From Moritella sp. (GTDB lineage: Bacteria; Pseudomonadota; Gammaproteobacteria; Enterobacterales; Moritellaceae): a DNA stretch of 64,000 bases. This document shows positions 37,565 through 46,906 of this stretch, in pieces. Below the pieces are notes generated by a model, which saw nothing but the letters and a program-made list of their open reading frames with translations, was not told the origin of the DNA and searched no databases. Every line of letters begins with the position of its first letter. The stretch's first letter is position 1. The position numbers and the translations under genes were made by a program. The stretch spans positions 62,001 to 126,000 of the forward strand of contig NZ_JABSQR010000008.1 in NCBI RefSeq assembly GCF_013215705.1, read 5' to 3'.

Positions 37565-38083
37565 TTATTTTGTGCGTGACTCTTTACGTTTGTTCCATGC
37601 ATTAATAATTTTCCAACGCCATAGCCAGCGAATACTAAAATAACCTACGATAGAAAAAAATGCACCGGATACAAAACAGCCGAGTAAAAATGCCGGTCCA
37701 TATAAGGATATAGCCTGCATTAACCATTCCAAAGTCAGCTCAAAAGAGAATGGGTGAACGGGAACTTGCAATAACCATGCACCTAACTCATAAGTAGCAT
37801 AAAACATCGGTGGCATGGTCACAGGGTTTGATAACCACACTAGTGCTACTGATAAGGGTAAGTTAACACGAAATAAAATTGCAAAGCCGGCCGCTAATAA
37901 CATCTGAAAAGGCACGGGAACAAATGCTATAAAAAGACCAACAGCAAATGCACCTGCTGCAGAGCGGCGATTTAAGTGCCAAAGGTTTGCGTTGTGTAAC
38001 AGGTCACCAAAAATCTTAAGGTGCTTGTGTTCTTTGATTGACTCGGGATTTGGGAGATATTTCTTAATTAAATTCTTAGGCAT
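37565..38083 (-). CDS. DUF2062 membrane protein
   Basis: About 172 residues. The DUF2062 pattern is present: a short N-terminal region with PNPESIKEHKHLKIFG, then RRSAAGAFAVGLFIAFVPVPFQM and WLSNPVTMPPMFYATYELG, with three or so membrane helices. The function is unknown. It stands in the lolCDE-DUF2062-comEC order seen in Vibrio. ATG 38083 is chosen (TTG 38095 is in frame too); the ribosome binding site is weak. Divergent from comEC, with a 28-bp gap between the starts. Confidence 0.85.
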   Translation of the reverse strand: MPKNLIKKYLPNPESIKEHKHLKIFGDLLHNANLWHLNRRSAAGAFAVGLFIAFVPVPFQMLLAAGFAILFRVNLPLSVALVWLSNPVTMPPMFYATYELGAWLLQVPVHPFSFELTLEWLMQAISLYGPAFLLGCFVSGAFFSIVGYFSIRWLWRWKIINAWNKRKESRTK

Positions 38084-38111
38084 AATTCTAATCAAATGTC
38101 AGGGGTAATGA

Positions 38112-39683
38112 ATGACCTTAAAGGCCATACTACTTTCCATTACCATATTAATAAGTATGTTCTTTGTAGATATTGAACGCATTCAATTTATCACGATAAT
38201 AACAGTCGCTGCCTTCGTCCTTGTTTACGCTAAAGTACCACCTATATTAGTACTCATGTTTGTCGTATTAAGTTGGTCTACGTTGTATAAAAATAACGTG
38301 ATAAATGAATCAAATACATTATTATACAATACGGTGTTCCAACACAAACAACTGTCAACTACAGTAGCTCAAGACAATATCATAACAGCTGAGGTAATAA
38401 CATTAGTAAATAAAAAAAACCGACTTTTGTTTGATGTAAAGGTGATAAAAATTAATAATATGTTGCTTTCTTCTATGCAACCGAAACTAGCCTTAAAGTG
38501 GTCAAATCCAGATTATGATTATCCAGGGCCACTTGGGATTGGTCAAGTGTGGCGCTTTAAGGTACGACTAATTAACACTAAGCAACCGAAGTTGTTATCA
38601 CGTCATATAACGTTCGCTGGCATCATAACAAAAGGAGAGGTAATACGATCTAAGCTTAGTTTACGTGGCCATTTGTATCAAATATTCAAGTCCGTATTGC
38701 CAGCCAATCCCAACCCTATGTTGTATGCTTTAAGTTTTGGAGACCGACATTACATTACCAATGAACTTTGGACCCAGCTACAACAACTGGGCATTGGTCA
38801 TCTTGTTGCTATTTCTGGTTTGCACATTGGTCTGATATTTGGTTTCTGTTATATTTTTATACAAGGATTGTTAAGGTTGGTTAAAACGCCTTATTATCTC
38901 GTTATCAGTTTGTCGATGAGTCTTTTGGTTGCAATATTTTATGCTTGGATTGCGGGCTTCTCATTACCTGCATTACGCGCCATTATTTTGTTGTGCCTGC
39001 ATTGCTTATATCGTGTTCAATATTACAAAGTTACTTTGTCTCAACTTTTTTCAATGATGTTGTTGATTACTTTACTGCTAGATCCCTTTGCGGTATTTTC
39101 AATAAGTTTTTGGTTATCATTTTCAGCGATGGCGGCTGTTTTTATACTTGTGTGGTTGAATAAGCCAACTAAACCTGTGGCAATAGATCGAAACAGTGTT
39201 GTTACCAATAAGGATAGAGTAACTGAGGTCATTAAGGGGGTTCTACATAAAGTCACCCACCTTTGTTATAGCCAAGTGTTACTCACGGTACTCATCTTAC
39301 CCATTCAAATGGCTGTATTCTCTGGATTCAGTCTGTTGTCTGCGTTGGTTAATTTAGTCTTTATCCCAGTGTTTAGTGTATTGATTTTACCTGTATTACT
39401 ACTGGCGGTGCTGTTATTAGCGATCATGCCAGGGCTGAGTCGTATCTTGATTGCTAGCGTTAATGAGGTATTAAATTTTATCCAAGGTGTTTGGGGTGCA
39501 TTAACGGTTAATGATGTAATTTGGCTGGAGTTTGATGGCACATTCGATAATACTTTTTCTAATAGTCTGTTACTTATGTTAGTACTATTGATTGTAAGTT
39601 TTATATTAAAACCGTTCCGGGGTACATTACATGCTTTATCTTTGTTATTATTACCATTAATTTGTTATAGCTATTTCAGTTGA
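38112..39683 (+). CDS. comEC: ComEC/Rec2-like DNA-uptake channel protein lacking the C-terminal MBL domain
   Basis: A 523-residue polytopic membrane protein. The N-terminal DUF4131-like domain is followed by the Competence domain with its signature GIGHLVAISGLHIGLIFG (about 227-244) and FSLPALRAIILLCLH. ComEC proteins usually run to about 750 residues, with a metallo-beta-lactamase-like domain that degrades one strand of incoming DNA. Here the protein ends after a final helix (LSLLLLPLICYSYFS). In many gammaproteobacteria msbA and lpxK follow; here a small membrane-protein gene starts 15 bp later. The start ATG 38112 has AGGGG upstream. Whether it still moves DNA is open. Confidence 0.82.
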   Translation: MTLKAILLSITILISMFFVDIERIQFITIITVAAFVLVYAKVPPILVLMFVVLSWSTLYKNNVINESNTLLYNTVFQHKQLSTTVAQDNIITAEVITLVNKKNRLLFDVKVIKINNMLLSSMQPKLALKWSNPDYDYPGPLGIGQVWRFKVRLINTKQPKLLSRHITFAGIITKGEVIRSKLSLRGHLYQIFKSVLPANPNPMLYALSFGDRHYITNELWTQLQQLGIGHLVAISGLHIGLIFGFCYIFIQGLLRLVKTPYYLVISLSMSLLVAIFYAWIAGFSLPALRAIILLCLHCLYRVQYYKVTLSQLFSMMLLITLLLDPFAVFSISFWLSFSAMAAVFILVWLNKPTKPVAIDRNSVVTNKDRVTEVIKGVLHKVTHLCYSQVLLTVLILPIQMAVFSGFSLLSALVNLVFIPVFSVLILPVLLLAVLLLAIMPGLSRILIASVNEVLNFIQGVWGALTVNDVIWLEFDGTFDNTFSNSLLLMLVLLIVSFILKPFRGTLHALSLLLLPLICYSYFS

Positions 39684-39697
39684 ATCAGGAATGTTTT

Positions 39698-40036
39698 ATG
39701 AATAATACCGTTAAAGCAGTGCTTTTATCTGCATTTGTATTTCCCGGGGCTGCCCATTGGTGGTTAAAAAAACAGTTGGCGGCAGGTATATATGCAATTG
39801 CTGCGGCGTTACCGCTTTATTACATAATAGATGTCACGATGACGCAAACGCAATTGATGGTAGACAAAGTATTGATGTCTGGAGGGCAACTAGACTTGCT
39901 GAGTATTAATGAATTAGTGACACAACAGATGGCCAGCCTCGATACTCAAGGTATTCAGCTTGCTACTGTCTCGTTAGTTTGTGTATGGCTAGTCAATATT
40001 GTAGATGCAATTAGATTAGTACGAAAACGTGAGTAA
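39698..40036 (+). CDS. Small hydrophobic membrane protein, 112 aa
   Basis: Not recognised. Three hydrophobic segments are visible: about residues 6-20 (VLLSAFVFPGAAHWWL), 27-42 and 88-104. The motif FPGAAHWWLKK near the N-terminus is reminiscent of small membrane proteins of the DUF5683/TM2-like type, but I cannot assign it. The start ATG 39698 has CAGGA 7 nt upstream; an in-frame TTG at 39680 would overlap the comEC stop. It is probably co-transcribed with comEC. Confidence 0.6.
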   Translation: MNNTVKAVLLSAFVFPGAAHWWLKKQLAAGIYAIAAALPLYYIIDVTMTQTQLMVDKVLMSGGQLDLLSINELVTQQMASLDTQGIQLATVSLVCVWLVNIVDAIRLVRKRE

Positions 40037-40057
40037 ATGTCTCTACAATATACGTGT

Positions 40058-40966
40058 TCATGAAGCATAGATGGCAGACAATGCTTGGTCTAAGCTGTCA
40101 AAATGAAAAGTAAAACCAACATCGAGTAATCGAGTTGGTAATACCCGTTGGCCATAAATAATAAGATCTGCACGTTCGCCCAATAACAGCCGTAAAAATA
40201 GTGTAGGGATAGTAAACCGGGCTTTCTTACCAAAGCAAGCGGCTAATTTATTCGAAAATTCTCGATTGGTTACAGGGTTTGGTGATGTAAAGTTAAAAGT
40301 GCCTGATATTGATTTGTTCTGTATTACATAATTGATGGCCGCGACCATGTCATCAATATGTATCCAAGACATATATTGCTCACCTTGCCCGATTGGACCA
40401 CCAAGTCCTAATTTAAAAGGCAACTCCATTTTTTGTAAGGCGCCGTTGTTCTTACCTAATACAATGCCTGTTCGTATGATTGCCGTACGCGTTAACGGGC
40501 AGGCTGTACGGGCTATTTCTTCCCAGTGTTCACAGAGATGACTTGCATATTCTGGGTGATGCTCGGTATGCTTTTCGTCAATAATTTGCGCGCCTTGACG
40601 ACCGTAGGCACCAATGGCTGAACCACTAATAAAAACCTCAGGTGTGATGGTCTTTGTTGAGATCAAGTCCACTAAATCTTGGGTTATTTCCCAGCGACTT
40701 GATTCTAAAATATGTTTGTGTTTGACACTCCACATTTTATCCATAATAGGTGAGCCGGCTAGATTGATCACTGCATCAATATGAATCGCACTCGGTAATT
40801 CAATTAGCTGAGAGATGAACCTGATGTTATCAGTTGAAATATACGAAAAAATATTTTTGGCATTACTGATATCGCGGGTTAATACCGTGAAATCATAATC
40901 AGCATGAAAGGTGTTAATAAATGCTTGGCCGATAAAGCCAGTTCCACCTGTTATGAGAATATGCAT
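40058..40966 (-). CDS. yfcH: TIGR01777-family NAD(P)-dependent epimerase-like protein (YfcH)
   Basis: A 302-residue short-chain dehydrogenase/epimerase-like protein. The Rossmann motif is MHILITGGTGFIGQAF. The GSAIGAYGRQG segment replaces the usual YxxxK, and the family C-terminal DUF1731 domain is present (RLLLGERADLIIYGQRVLP). The reaction is unknown; the family is linked to cell-division or shape phenotypes in some bacteria. It is monocistronic. The 314-bp stretch 40967-41280 downstream of the NYN gene holds only a weak dyad around two AACGATC repeats (41245-41275), possibly the NYN gene terminator. Confidence 0.87.
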   Translation of the reverse strand: MHILITGGTGFIGQAFINTFHADYDFTVLTRDISNAKNIFSYISTDNIRFISQLIELPSAIHIDAVINLAGSPIMDKMWSVKHKHILESSRWEITQDLVDLISTKTITPEVFISGSAIGAYGRQGAQIIDEKHTEHHPEYASHLCEHWEEIARTACPLTRTAIIRTGIVLGKNNGALQKMELPFKLGLGGPIGQGEQYMSWIHIDDMVAAINYVIQNKSISGTFNFTSPNPVTNREFSNKLAACFGKKARFTIPTLFLRLLLGERADLIIYGQRVLPTRLLDVGFTFHFDSLDQALSAIYAS

Positions 40967-41280
40967 ACTCGCCCCTTTGTAAATAACCCTTCCTTTAGTG
41001 TAGGCTATTTAAGTCTGTGTTATTACTATTTTGACATACAATATACCAGCATACGTTTCTTCGCTCGTGCTACCAGCGGGCATCGCGACTAAATTAATAT
41101 ATTTGATATTCATGTTTAATCTTAGCTGGCCCGTGTAGAAACCGTAAACCTAACATCAAACATGTGGAAAAAACGTGAATAACAACATGTGTTGTACAAG
41201 CGCATGAGATCGATACCGGCTTTTATATTTGCAATTAGCCATTAGCAACGATCAACGATCAACTAGCAATAGTGGCTAGC

Positions 41281-41760
41281 CTACAATAAGAAATCTTCAT
41301 AAATAGGGTTGAATACCGTGGCACTATTTATTAATGCATTTGCTGTTAGGGCCGGCACACCATAAACTTCAGCTCTGACTTGATGACGGGCTTTTATCGT
41401 ATCAAGCAGGATTGCAAAGTCACCATCACCAGAGAGCAGTACAACAGTATCGACTGACTCTGCAACTTGTAGTACATCGATGGTGATACCTACATCCCAG
41501 TCACCTTTCGCTGACCCATCACTGCGTTGGATAAACGGCTTAAGCTTCACGTCAAAACCGATATGTTTGAGTGCATCTTGGAATTTACGTTGCTGATCAT
41601 CACCTTTATCAATCGCATAAGCATAAGCAGTGACTACGTCACCTTGTAATAATAAATGTTGCCAGAGCTTGCGGTAATTAAACTGACGCCCATAAGTCTG
41701 GCGAGTGGTGTAATAGATATTCTGTACGTCAACAAATACGGCTATTTTTTGCACGTGCAA
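41281..41760 (-). CDS. NYN-domain protein (LabA/DUF88 type), putative ribonuclease
   Basis: A 159-residue PIN-like NYN domain. The conserved acidic residues expected for a metal-dependent RNase are visible: D in VFVDVQNIYY, D in KGDWDVGITID, and D in LLSGDGDF. The order fits the LabA-like subgroup. Substrates of these proteins are mostly unknown. It lies 45 bp downstream of yaiI on the same strand, so they may share a transcript. Confidence 0.85.
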   Translation of the reverse strand: MHVQKIAVFVDVQNIYYTTRQTYGRQFNYRKLWQHLLLQGDVVTAYAYAIDKGDDQQRKFQDALKHIGFDVKLKPFIQRSDGSAKGDWDVGITIDVLQVAESVDTVVLLSGDGDFAILLDTIKARHQVRAEVYGVPALTANALINSATVFNPIYEDFLL

Positions 41761-41805
41761 CTCCTGTTATTCCGCGGTAGATTTATTTAGTTCTATGATA
41801 ATGGA

Positions 41806-42273
41806 CTATGCTTTGTTTGCGTATTTCGCGAGGTACTGATCAAGCGCATTGCCAAATGCTTGTTTATCTTTTGACCCTAATGCTGGTGGACCACCAGTCA
41901 TCTCGCCACTCGCTCGCATTGTGTCCATGAAATCACGCATGTTTAAACGTTCACGAATATTGCTTAATGTATATTTTTCACCACGTGAGGTTATCACATG
42001 CGCCCCTTTTTCGATAACCTCAGCAGCTAATGGAATGTCAGAGGTAATAACAAGATCATCTTTAGCGACTTTTAATACGATGTGGTCATCTGCAACATCA
42101 AATCCAGAAGGTACTTGGGTCATTGATATATAAGGAGAAGCTGGTACGCGTATCCAGTGGTTTGCGACGAATACTAGTGGTGTTTTTACACGTACTGCAG
42201 CACGAAAGAGAATTTCTTTCATCGGAGTAGGGCATGCATCCGCATCAACCCATATTGTAATATTGTTTGGCAT
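41806..42273 (-). CDS. yaiI: YaiI/YqxD-family protein (DUF188)
   Basis: A 155-residue DUF188 protein of standard length. The family N-terminus is [20 protein letters not shown]; other typical elements are [23 protein letters not shown] and [11 protein letters not shown]. The fold is PIN-like with acidic residues, and a nuclease function has been suggested but not shown. ATG 42273 is chosen because it begins the homologous region. Confidence 0.9.
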   Translation of the reverse strand: MPNNITIWVDADACPTPMKEILFRAAVRVKTPLVFVANHWIRVPASPYISMTQVPSGFDVADDHIVLKVAKDDLVITSDIPLAAEVIEKGAHVITSRGEKYTLSNIRERLNMRDFMDTMRASGEMTGGPPALGSKDKQAFGNALDQYLAKYANKA

Positions 42274-42383
42274 ATAACCTCATGCTTATTTAAAGAAGGA
42301 TATTTTAACGTATAAAAAGATAAAAATGTTGGTGAGTTGATATTTATTAACCATACTTAATTTATGCTCACTGGGAGACTATT

Positions 42384-43697
42384 ATGTATAAGGATTATCT
42401 TTTTAAGAGATTGAAAATTATACAAAAACGCACTGATAACAACAAGCTAAAATCTTCTTTATTGTTCATTATGATATCATCAATTAGTTATCATGCGTCA
42501 GCTTTACCGCATCATCAAGTGTCGATGCTCGGTAAAGCAGCGCATATGATAAATGGCATGAATACAGTCAGCAATAAACACTACGCATATGTGAATCATC
42601 GTAATATACAACCAGATAATTTATTACCCAACATGGATGTTATTAGTGACGTACCGGTATCCAAAAAAGTACTGCAATTTTCGAGTCGTGCCAGTTATTT
42701 AAATTGGCTTTCAGTGCAATATAGCTGGGATGATATAGCGCTTTCACGCCTTTTACATGTCGGTGATAGTAGTGCAGCCGTAGATGAAATCCATTCAAGA
42801 CTTATTTTACTCGGCGACAGTGAAGAGTCACTACGTTTATCTGATGTTTATACCGTCGAGATAGCGGTTGCTGTTCGCAATTTTCAACGCCGTCATGGCC
42901 TTAAAGCAGATGCGATTATTGGTCCTGATACTTTAAAGTGGTTAAATATTAATCCTCAGCGTCGAGCAGAGTTATTACGGAAAAATATGGAAGAAAAAAT
43001 CTATTTTATGGCTAATCTTAGTGATCGATATTTACTTGTAAACATTCCCGCTTATGAATTACTACTCAGCGATAACGGTGAAATAGCGCTGCGTTCGCGT
43101 GTTATTGTAGGTAAACCTAAAAAACCTACGCCAATATTAACAAGTGAAATCAGTAGTATGGTCATTAATCCGAGTTGGCGAGTGCCACGAAGTATTTTAG
43201 AAGATGACTTATTACCGAAAGTAAAAATCAATGGTGAATTTTTTAGCCAGCGTAATTTTAAGGTGTTTAACTATCAAAACCAAAAAATAGAAAAATCCCC
43301 TCAAGAGTGGCAGAAACTTGCCTATGGTCAATTTCCGTATCGACTCGAACAAATGCCTGGTACCCAAAATGCGCTTGGTCGTTATAAATTCTATTTTCCT
43401 AATGATTATAGCGTATACCTACATGATACAAGTAATCCGCAATTATTTAGTAATGCAAACCGGGCATTGTCGTCTGGGTGTATCCGAATTGAAAAAGTTG
43501 ATGAATTAGCCAATTGGATAGCAAACAGCCTAGTTGATAATAAACCGCTATGGTCACGACTAAAAATTAGCCGAGAAACAACCAAATGGTTCCCTTTAAA
43601 TGATCCTTTACCTGTTCACTTGGTGTATTGGACAGCATGGATCGATGACAGTGGATTAAGCCAATTCCGTGACGACATATATGCTTTGCAGAGATAA
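42384..43697 (+). CDS. ldtD: L,D-transpeptidase (YcbB/LdtD-like)
   Basis: A 437-residue cell-wall enzyme. An N-terminal signal region (hydrophobic about residues 24-37) precedes a peptidoglycan-binding domain (about 130-190, with AVRNFQRRHGLKADAIIGPD). A YkuD catalytic domain with the nucleophile motif RALSSGCIRIEK follows near residue 370. This class forms 3-3 crosslinks between stem peptides and can also exchange the terminal D-amino acid. It pairs with the YcbK-like gene next to it, as ycbB-ycbK do in E. coli. It may use D-amino acids from the BsrV-like racemase at 11794; that link is inference. Confidence 0.87.
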   Translation: MYKDYLFKRLKIIQKRTDNNKLKSSLLFIMISSISYHASALPHHQVSMLGKAAHMINGMNTVSNKHYAYVNHRNIQPDNLLPNMDVISDVPVSKKVLQFSSRASYLNWLSVQYSWDDIALSRLLHVGDSSAAVDEIHSRLILLGDSEESLRLSDVYTVEIAVAVRNFQRRHGLKADAIIGPDTLKWLNINPQRRAELLRKNMEEKIYFMANLSDRYLLVNIPAYELLLSDNGEIALRSRVIVGKPKKPTPILTSEISSMVINPSWRVPRSILEDDLLPKVKINGEFFSQRNFKVFNYQNQKIEKSPQEWQKLAYGQFPYRLEQMPGTQNALGRYKFYFPNDYSVYLHDTSNPQLFSNANRALSSGCIRIEKVDELANWIANSLVDNKPLWSRLKISRETTKWFPLNDPLPVHLVYWTAWIDDSGLSQFRDDIYALQR

Positions 43698-43766
43698 AAC
43701 TTGATTAAGTCGTATTTTGCATATACATTCCACTGTTTCTGTATAAAAATCGTTCAAGGTGGTTTC

Positions 43767-44309
43767 GTGTCAACAGTATGTCCAACACGTAGAAAGGTGT
43801 TAGTAGGTTTAGGCGGATTAGCTGCATATTCAGTTATGCCGGCTCAAGCAAGTCAAAGTGTACTCGGTATTAAAAAGTTAGGTTTTTATAATATACACAC
43901 GAGAGAGCGTAGCCAGGGAAGTTTCTGGATTGATGGTTCGTATCAACAAGACACCCTCGAAAATTTCAGCCATTTATTGCGTGACCACAGACAAAATTTA
44001 TCTGCACCGATGGACAAGCGTCTATACGAGCTGTTATATCAGCTCAATAAAACATTGAATGTTGCTGATGAATATCATGTTATTTCGGGTTACCGATCAC
44101 CTAAAACTAACGAAATGTTAGCGAGAAAAAGTAGTGCGGTTGCCACTAAAAGCTATCATATGCGAGGTATGGCAATTGATATCGCCATACCTGATGTGAA
44201 GATATCTCATTTACGTGATGCTGCTATATCGTTAAAACTGGGGGGTGTAGGTTACTACCCTAAATCAGGTTTTGTCCATGTAGATACAGGCCGTGTAAGA
44301 ATTTGGTGA
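43767..44309 (+). CDS. ycbK: YcbK-like peptidase (DUF882, M15-type), Tat-exported
   Basis: About 180 residues. The start is GTG 43767 with AAGGTGG upstream; the longer frame (from 43701) is not preceded by a good site. The N-terminus has a twin-arginine motif TRRKVLVGLGGLAAY, so it goes out folded by Tat. The mature part is a DUF882 M15-type domain with zinc ligands in SYHMRGMAIDIAI and FVHVDTG, and YHVISGYRSPKTNE. It is predicted to cut peptidoglycan or a related wall peptide. The gap to the transpeptidase gene is 69 bp. Confidence 0.83.
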   Translation: MSTVCPTRRKVLVGLGGLAAYSVMPAQASQSVLGIKKLGFYNIHTRERSQGSFWIDGSYQQDTLENFSHLLRDHRQNLSAPMDKRLYELLYQLNKTLNVADEYHVISGYRSPKTNEMLARKSSAVATKSYHMRGMAIDIAIPDVKISHLRDAAISLKLGGVGYYPKSGFVHVDTGRVRIW

Positions 44310-44319
44310 TTTAAAAGTG

Positions 44320-45423
44320 TTACTTAAATGTGATCTCTGCTTTAGCGTTGTTGTTAGTCCCGCCTGTACATGCGTCTGAAAATGGTACTCCGGTACCAAT
44401 TAATTGATTATTTTCTAATATAACGTGATTTAATTTAGGATTTAAAAAAGTAGTGAATAGACAAATTGCGATGAAATTCTCATTCTTATCGATAATCAGA
44501 TTATCTTTAATGATGGTATCACCATGTCCAGCCGCGATACCTATTGGTCGATAGCCTGAACGATTAGTGATATTCGCGATCACATTATCTTCAACTAGAT
44601 ATCCGCCAAGCGGTGCAAAGGATGATTCAGTCGCGATGGTGATCGCAGCGTTAAATTTTAAATTGATATGGTTTATGCTATTACGGATTATTTTTACATT
44701 GTAGGCATTTGATTTTACGTCAATCGCTTCATTGCCAGTGTGATGAATAATGTTATTTCGTATCATTACGTCACTCACTGTGTACTGTATTTTCAACTGA
44801 CTCCGGTCTTGAGTGTAGGACCCATCTCCAATATATATGCCCTCTCCAAATCGGGGATTGAGCAACCCAGTATTAAATATGATGTTATCTTCAATTATAT
44901 AGTGCTTGCCTCCGAAATACCGTGGTTTGATCGATATCGCTTGATTGCCGGTATTAAAGACCCTATTCGATAAAAGTGAAATATTTGATGAATCTTGTAT
45001 CAGAATTGCGCTTAAGCCACCGGTTATAATTAAACCCTCGATGATAATGCCATTTGAATGTTTTATTGTTATTCCTGTTCCTGTGTAATGCCTACTTTTA
45101 ATGGTGGTGCCAAGGTAATGCAAAGGACGTATTATTAGCGGCTTACTGCCACTGTCGAAATCTTCAATCATAATGGCTGGCTGACGTTTATCAGCAAGAC
45201 AGATTATATCCCCCTCAATATGCTGTTCTAAAGCGAGACTAAGTTTCGAAAACGATGGTATATAACTCGATAACTTCTTGTTTCCCGTTGTAATTATTTT
45301 TGTACAGTCACGTTTGGTATTTGTTGATTCAGCATTTTCGGGAATGGCAAAAATAGCTATACATAAAATTGATATAAACCAAGATACTTTGTTTTTATAT
45401 CGATTAATAACGTTATACATCAT
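44320..45423 (-). CDS. Secreted right-handed parallel beta-helix protein
   Basis: A 367-residue protein with a signal peptide (cleavage around residue 31), then repeating beta-helix coils. Repeats such as ITIKHSNGIIIEGLIITGG, LIQDSSNISLLSNRV, VMIRNNIIHHTGNEAIDV and IIKDNLIIDKNENF each have the NxI/NxV ladder of PbH1 repeats. Enzymes of this fold include polysaccharide lyases, C5 epimerases and acetylesterases, but no catalytic residues can be assigned. Its location next to the polysaccharide cluster suggests action on the polymer. It converges with the YcbK-like gene (10 bp between stops). Confidence 0.82.
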   Translation of the reverse strand: MMYNVINRYKNKVSWFISILCIAIFAIPENAESTNTKRDCTKIITTGNKKLSSYIPSFSKLSLALEQHIEGDIICLADKRQPAIMIEDFDSGSKPLIIRPLHYLGTTIKSRHYTGTGITIKHSNGIIIEGLIITGGLSAILIQDSSNISLLSNRVFNTGNQAISIKPRYFGGKHYIIEDNIIFNTGLLNPRFGEGIYIGDGSYTQDRSQLKIQYTVSDVMIRNNIIHHTGNEAIDVKSNAYNVKIIRNSINHINLKFNAAITIATESSFAPLGGYLVEDNVIANITNRSGYRPIGIAAGHGDTIIKDNLIIDKNENFIAICLFTTFLNPKLNHVILENNQLIGTGVPFSDACTGGTNNNAKAEITFK

Positions 45424-45548
45424 ACCGAACCTTGCCGCAGGGTAATGTAACAGTGTTAAGGATAGCGCATTAGACTCACCTTGACAGCGAATGAAATGCC
45501 AAATGCTTACCTAGCGTCTAATATCATATTTATGCTGAATTAATTATT

Positions 45549-46850
45549 ATGCGATCATCTAAAATAGTACCAACATATTCACGGTATTATCACTTCTTAG
45601 TTGGATTTTTTATGAATGTTATTATTTGGCTTGAAAAATATGGTTTATTATTCATGCTATTGTTTTGTCTTAGTATTTTCAATCCTGACTTTACCAATAA
45701 AATGAGCGCTGTGGACCATGAATTAGATGTGTTCACTAATAGCCTAGCTCAGAGTAATACATTTAAACAAGTATTTTGGATTTTTGTATTCATGTTTTTT
45801 TCGTTTAGATTTTTAATAAACACCGAGATCAACAAATTAAAACCAGTAATAATATATAAAACTTTTTTTTTAATGGTCGTTTGTGCGGTTGCTTTAATGA
45901 GTGCTAGTTGGTCAAATTATCCGTTTATTTCAATGAAACGTGCTATGTTTCAAGTTTTATTTTGTACGTCACTATCGGTTGGACTGTGTTTTTCTTATTA
46001 TCATAAAAGTATTGAGTTAAACCTTAAACTTGCAGTTATTATATGTATTCTGATGGTGTTGTCAGCCGTTTTACAAGGCGTTGGATTAAATGAAAATATC
46101 CAACTGGCTGGCTATTTGAAATCTAAAAATACGATGGGTGTCAACTTAGTTGTTCTTATCGTTATAAGTCACATGTGGACTAAATCATTTAATATAAATA
46201 GTAAACTTTTAAATGGAATGCTTGTTTTACTATTTATGTTGCTTGTATTAACACAGAGTAAAACAAGTATCGTACTTTGTGTGATTTATTTTTTGATGAC
46301 ACAACTTAGCTTGTTTAAAATAAAAGTCATAACATCCTCTTTGGCGATCATTTTTTTTAGTGTATTCATTTTAATTCCTGGGGTTAGTTATCATATTAAT
46401 GATTACCAGCATGTTGCATTATACGTGGATGATGATTTTTTTACTGGTCGAGGGATTATATGGGATGCGCTATATTACGATCTTGGATTTTTTGATGCGA
46501 TAACTCTGGGTTATGGTTATGGCAGTTATTTTGGTGTGGGTGTAATACCGTTCGTATTAGATGATAAATATAGTTTTTTGCAGTATGTATCATCGGCGCA
46601 TAATGGTTATTTACAATTATTACTACAATTTGGTGTTGTCGGTTCGTTGTTCATATTTACATTTTTAATGATATCAATGTTAAAGTCTAATAATAAATAT
46701 TTACATGCCGCACTTATTATTCCTATCCTCCATAATGTAACCGAGTCAAGTATATTTAGAGATGTGAATATGGCATGGTTTTTAATGGTCGTAATAATAA
46801 TTTCATCAGGTATTTATCAAGTTAGGTATGAAGTGAACAATACACGATAA
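45549..46850 (+). CDS. O-antigen ligase / Wzy-family membrane protein
   Basis: A 433-residue protein with about ten hydrophobic helices and the large periplasmic loop found in the O-antigen ligase (WaaL/Wzy) superfamily. The family segment is LTQSKTSIVLCVIYFLM and, after the loop, GRGIIWDALYYDLGFFDAIT, with AHNGYLQLLLQFGVVGSLF near the end. It could be the polymerase (Wzy) of this cluster or a ligase; neighbours make Wzy likelier. The first gene of the second polysaccharide region; coding DNA is noticeably AT-rich. Confidence 0.8.
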   Translation: MRSSKIVPTYSRYYHFLVGFFMNVIIWLEKYGLLFMLLFCLSIFNPDFTNKMSAVDHELDVFTNSLAQSNTFKQVFWIFVFMFFSFRFLINTEINKLKPVIIYKTFFLMVVCAVALMSASWSNYPFISMKRAMFQVLFCTSLSVGLCFSYYHKSIELNLKLAVIICILMVLSAVLQGVGLNENIQLAGYLKSKNTMGVNLVVLIVISHMWTKSFNINSKLLNGMLVLLFMLLVLTQSKTSIVLCVIYFLMTQLSLFKIKVITSSLAIIFFSVFILIPGVSYHINDYQHVALYVDDDFFTGRGIIWDALYYDLGFFDAITLGYGYGSYFGVGVIPFVLDDKYSFLQYVSSAHNGYLQLLLQFGVVGSLFIFTFLMISMLKSNNKYLHAALIIPILHNVTESSIFRDVNMAWFLMVVIIISSGIYQVRYEVNNTR

Positions 46851-46906
46851 TTAATTAATGACACCTGATGATTTAATTATCTGCTTCGCAACAGGTATAT
46901 ATACTG

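Noticed and set aside
41140-41280. AACGATC direct repeats and TAGCCA/TGGCTA dyad as a CRISPR-like or phage attachment signal
   Set aside because: Only two 7-bp units, no spacers, no integrase nearby; at most a terminator for the NYN gene.
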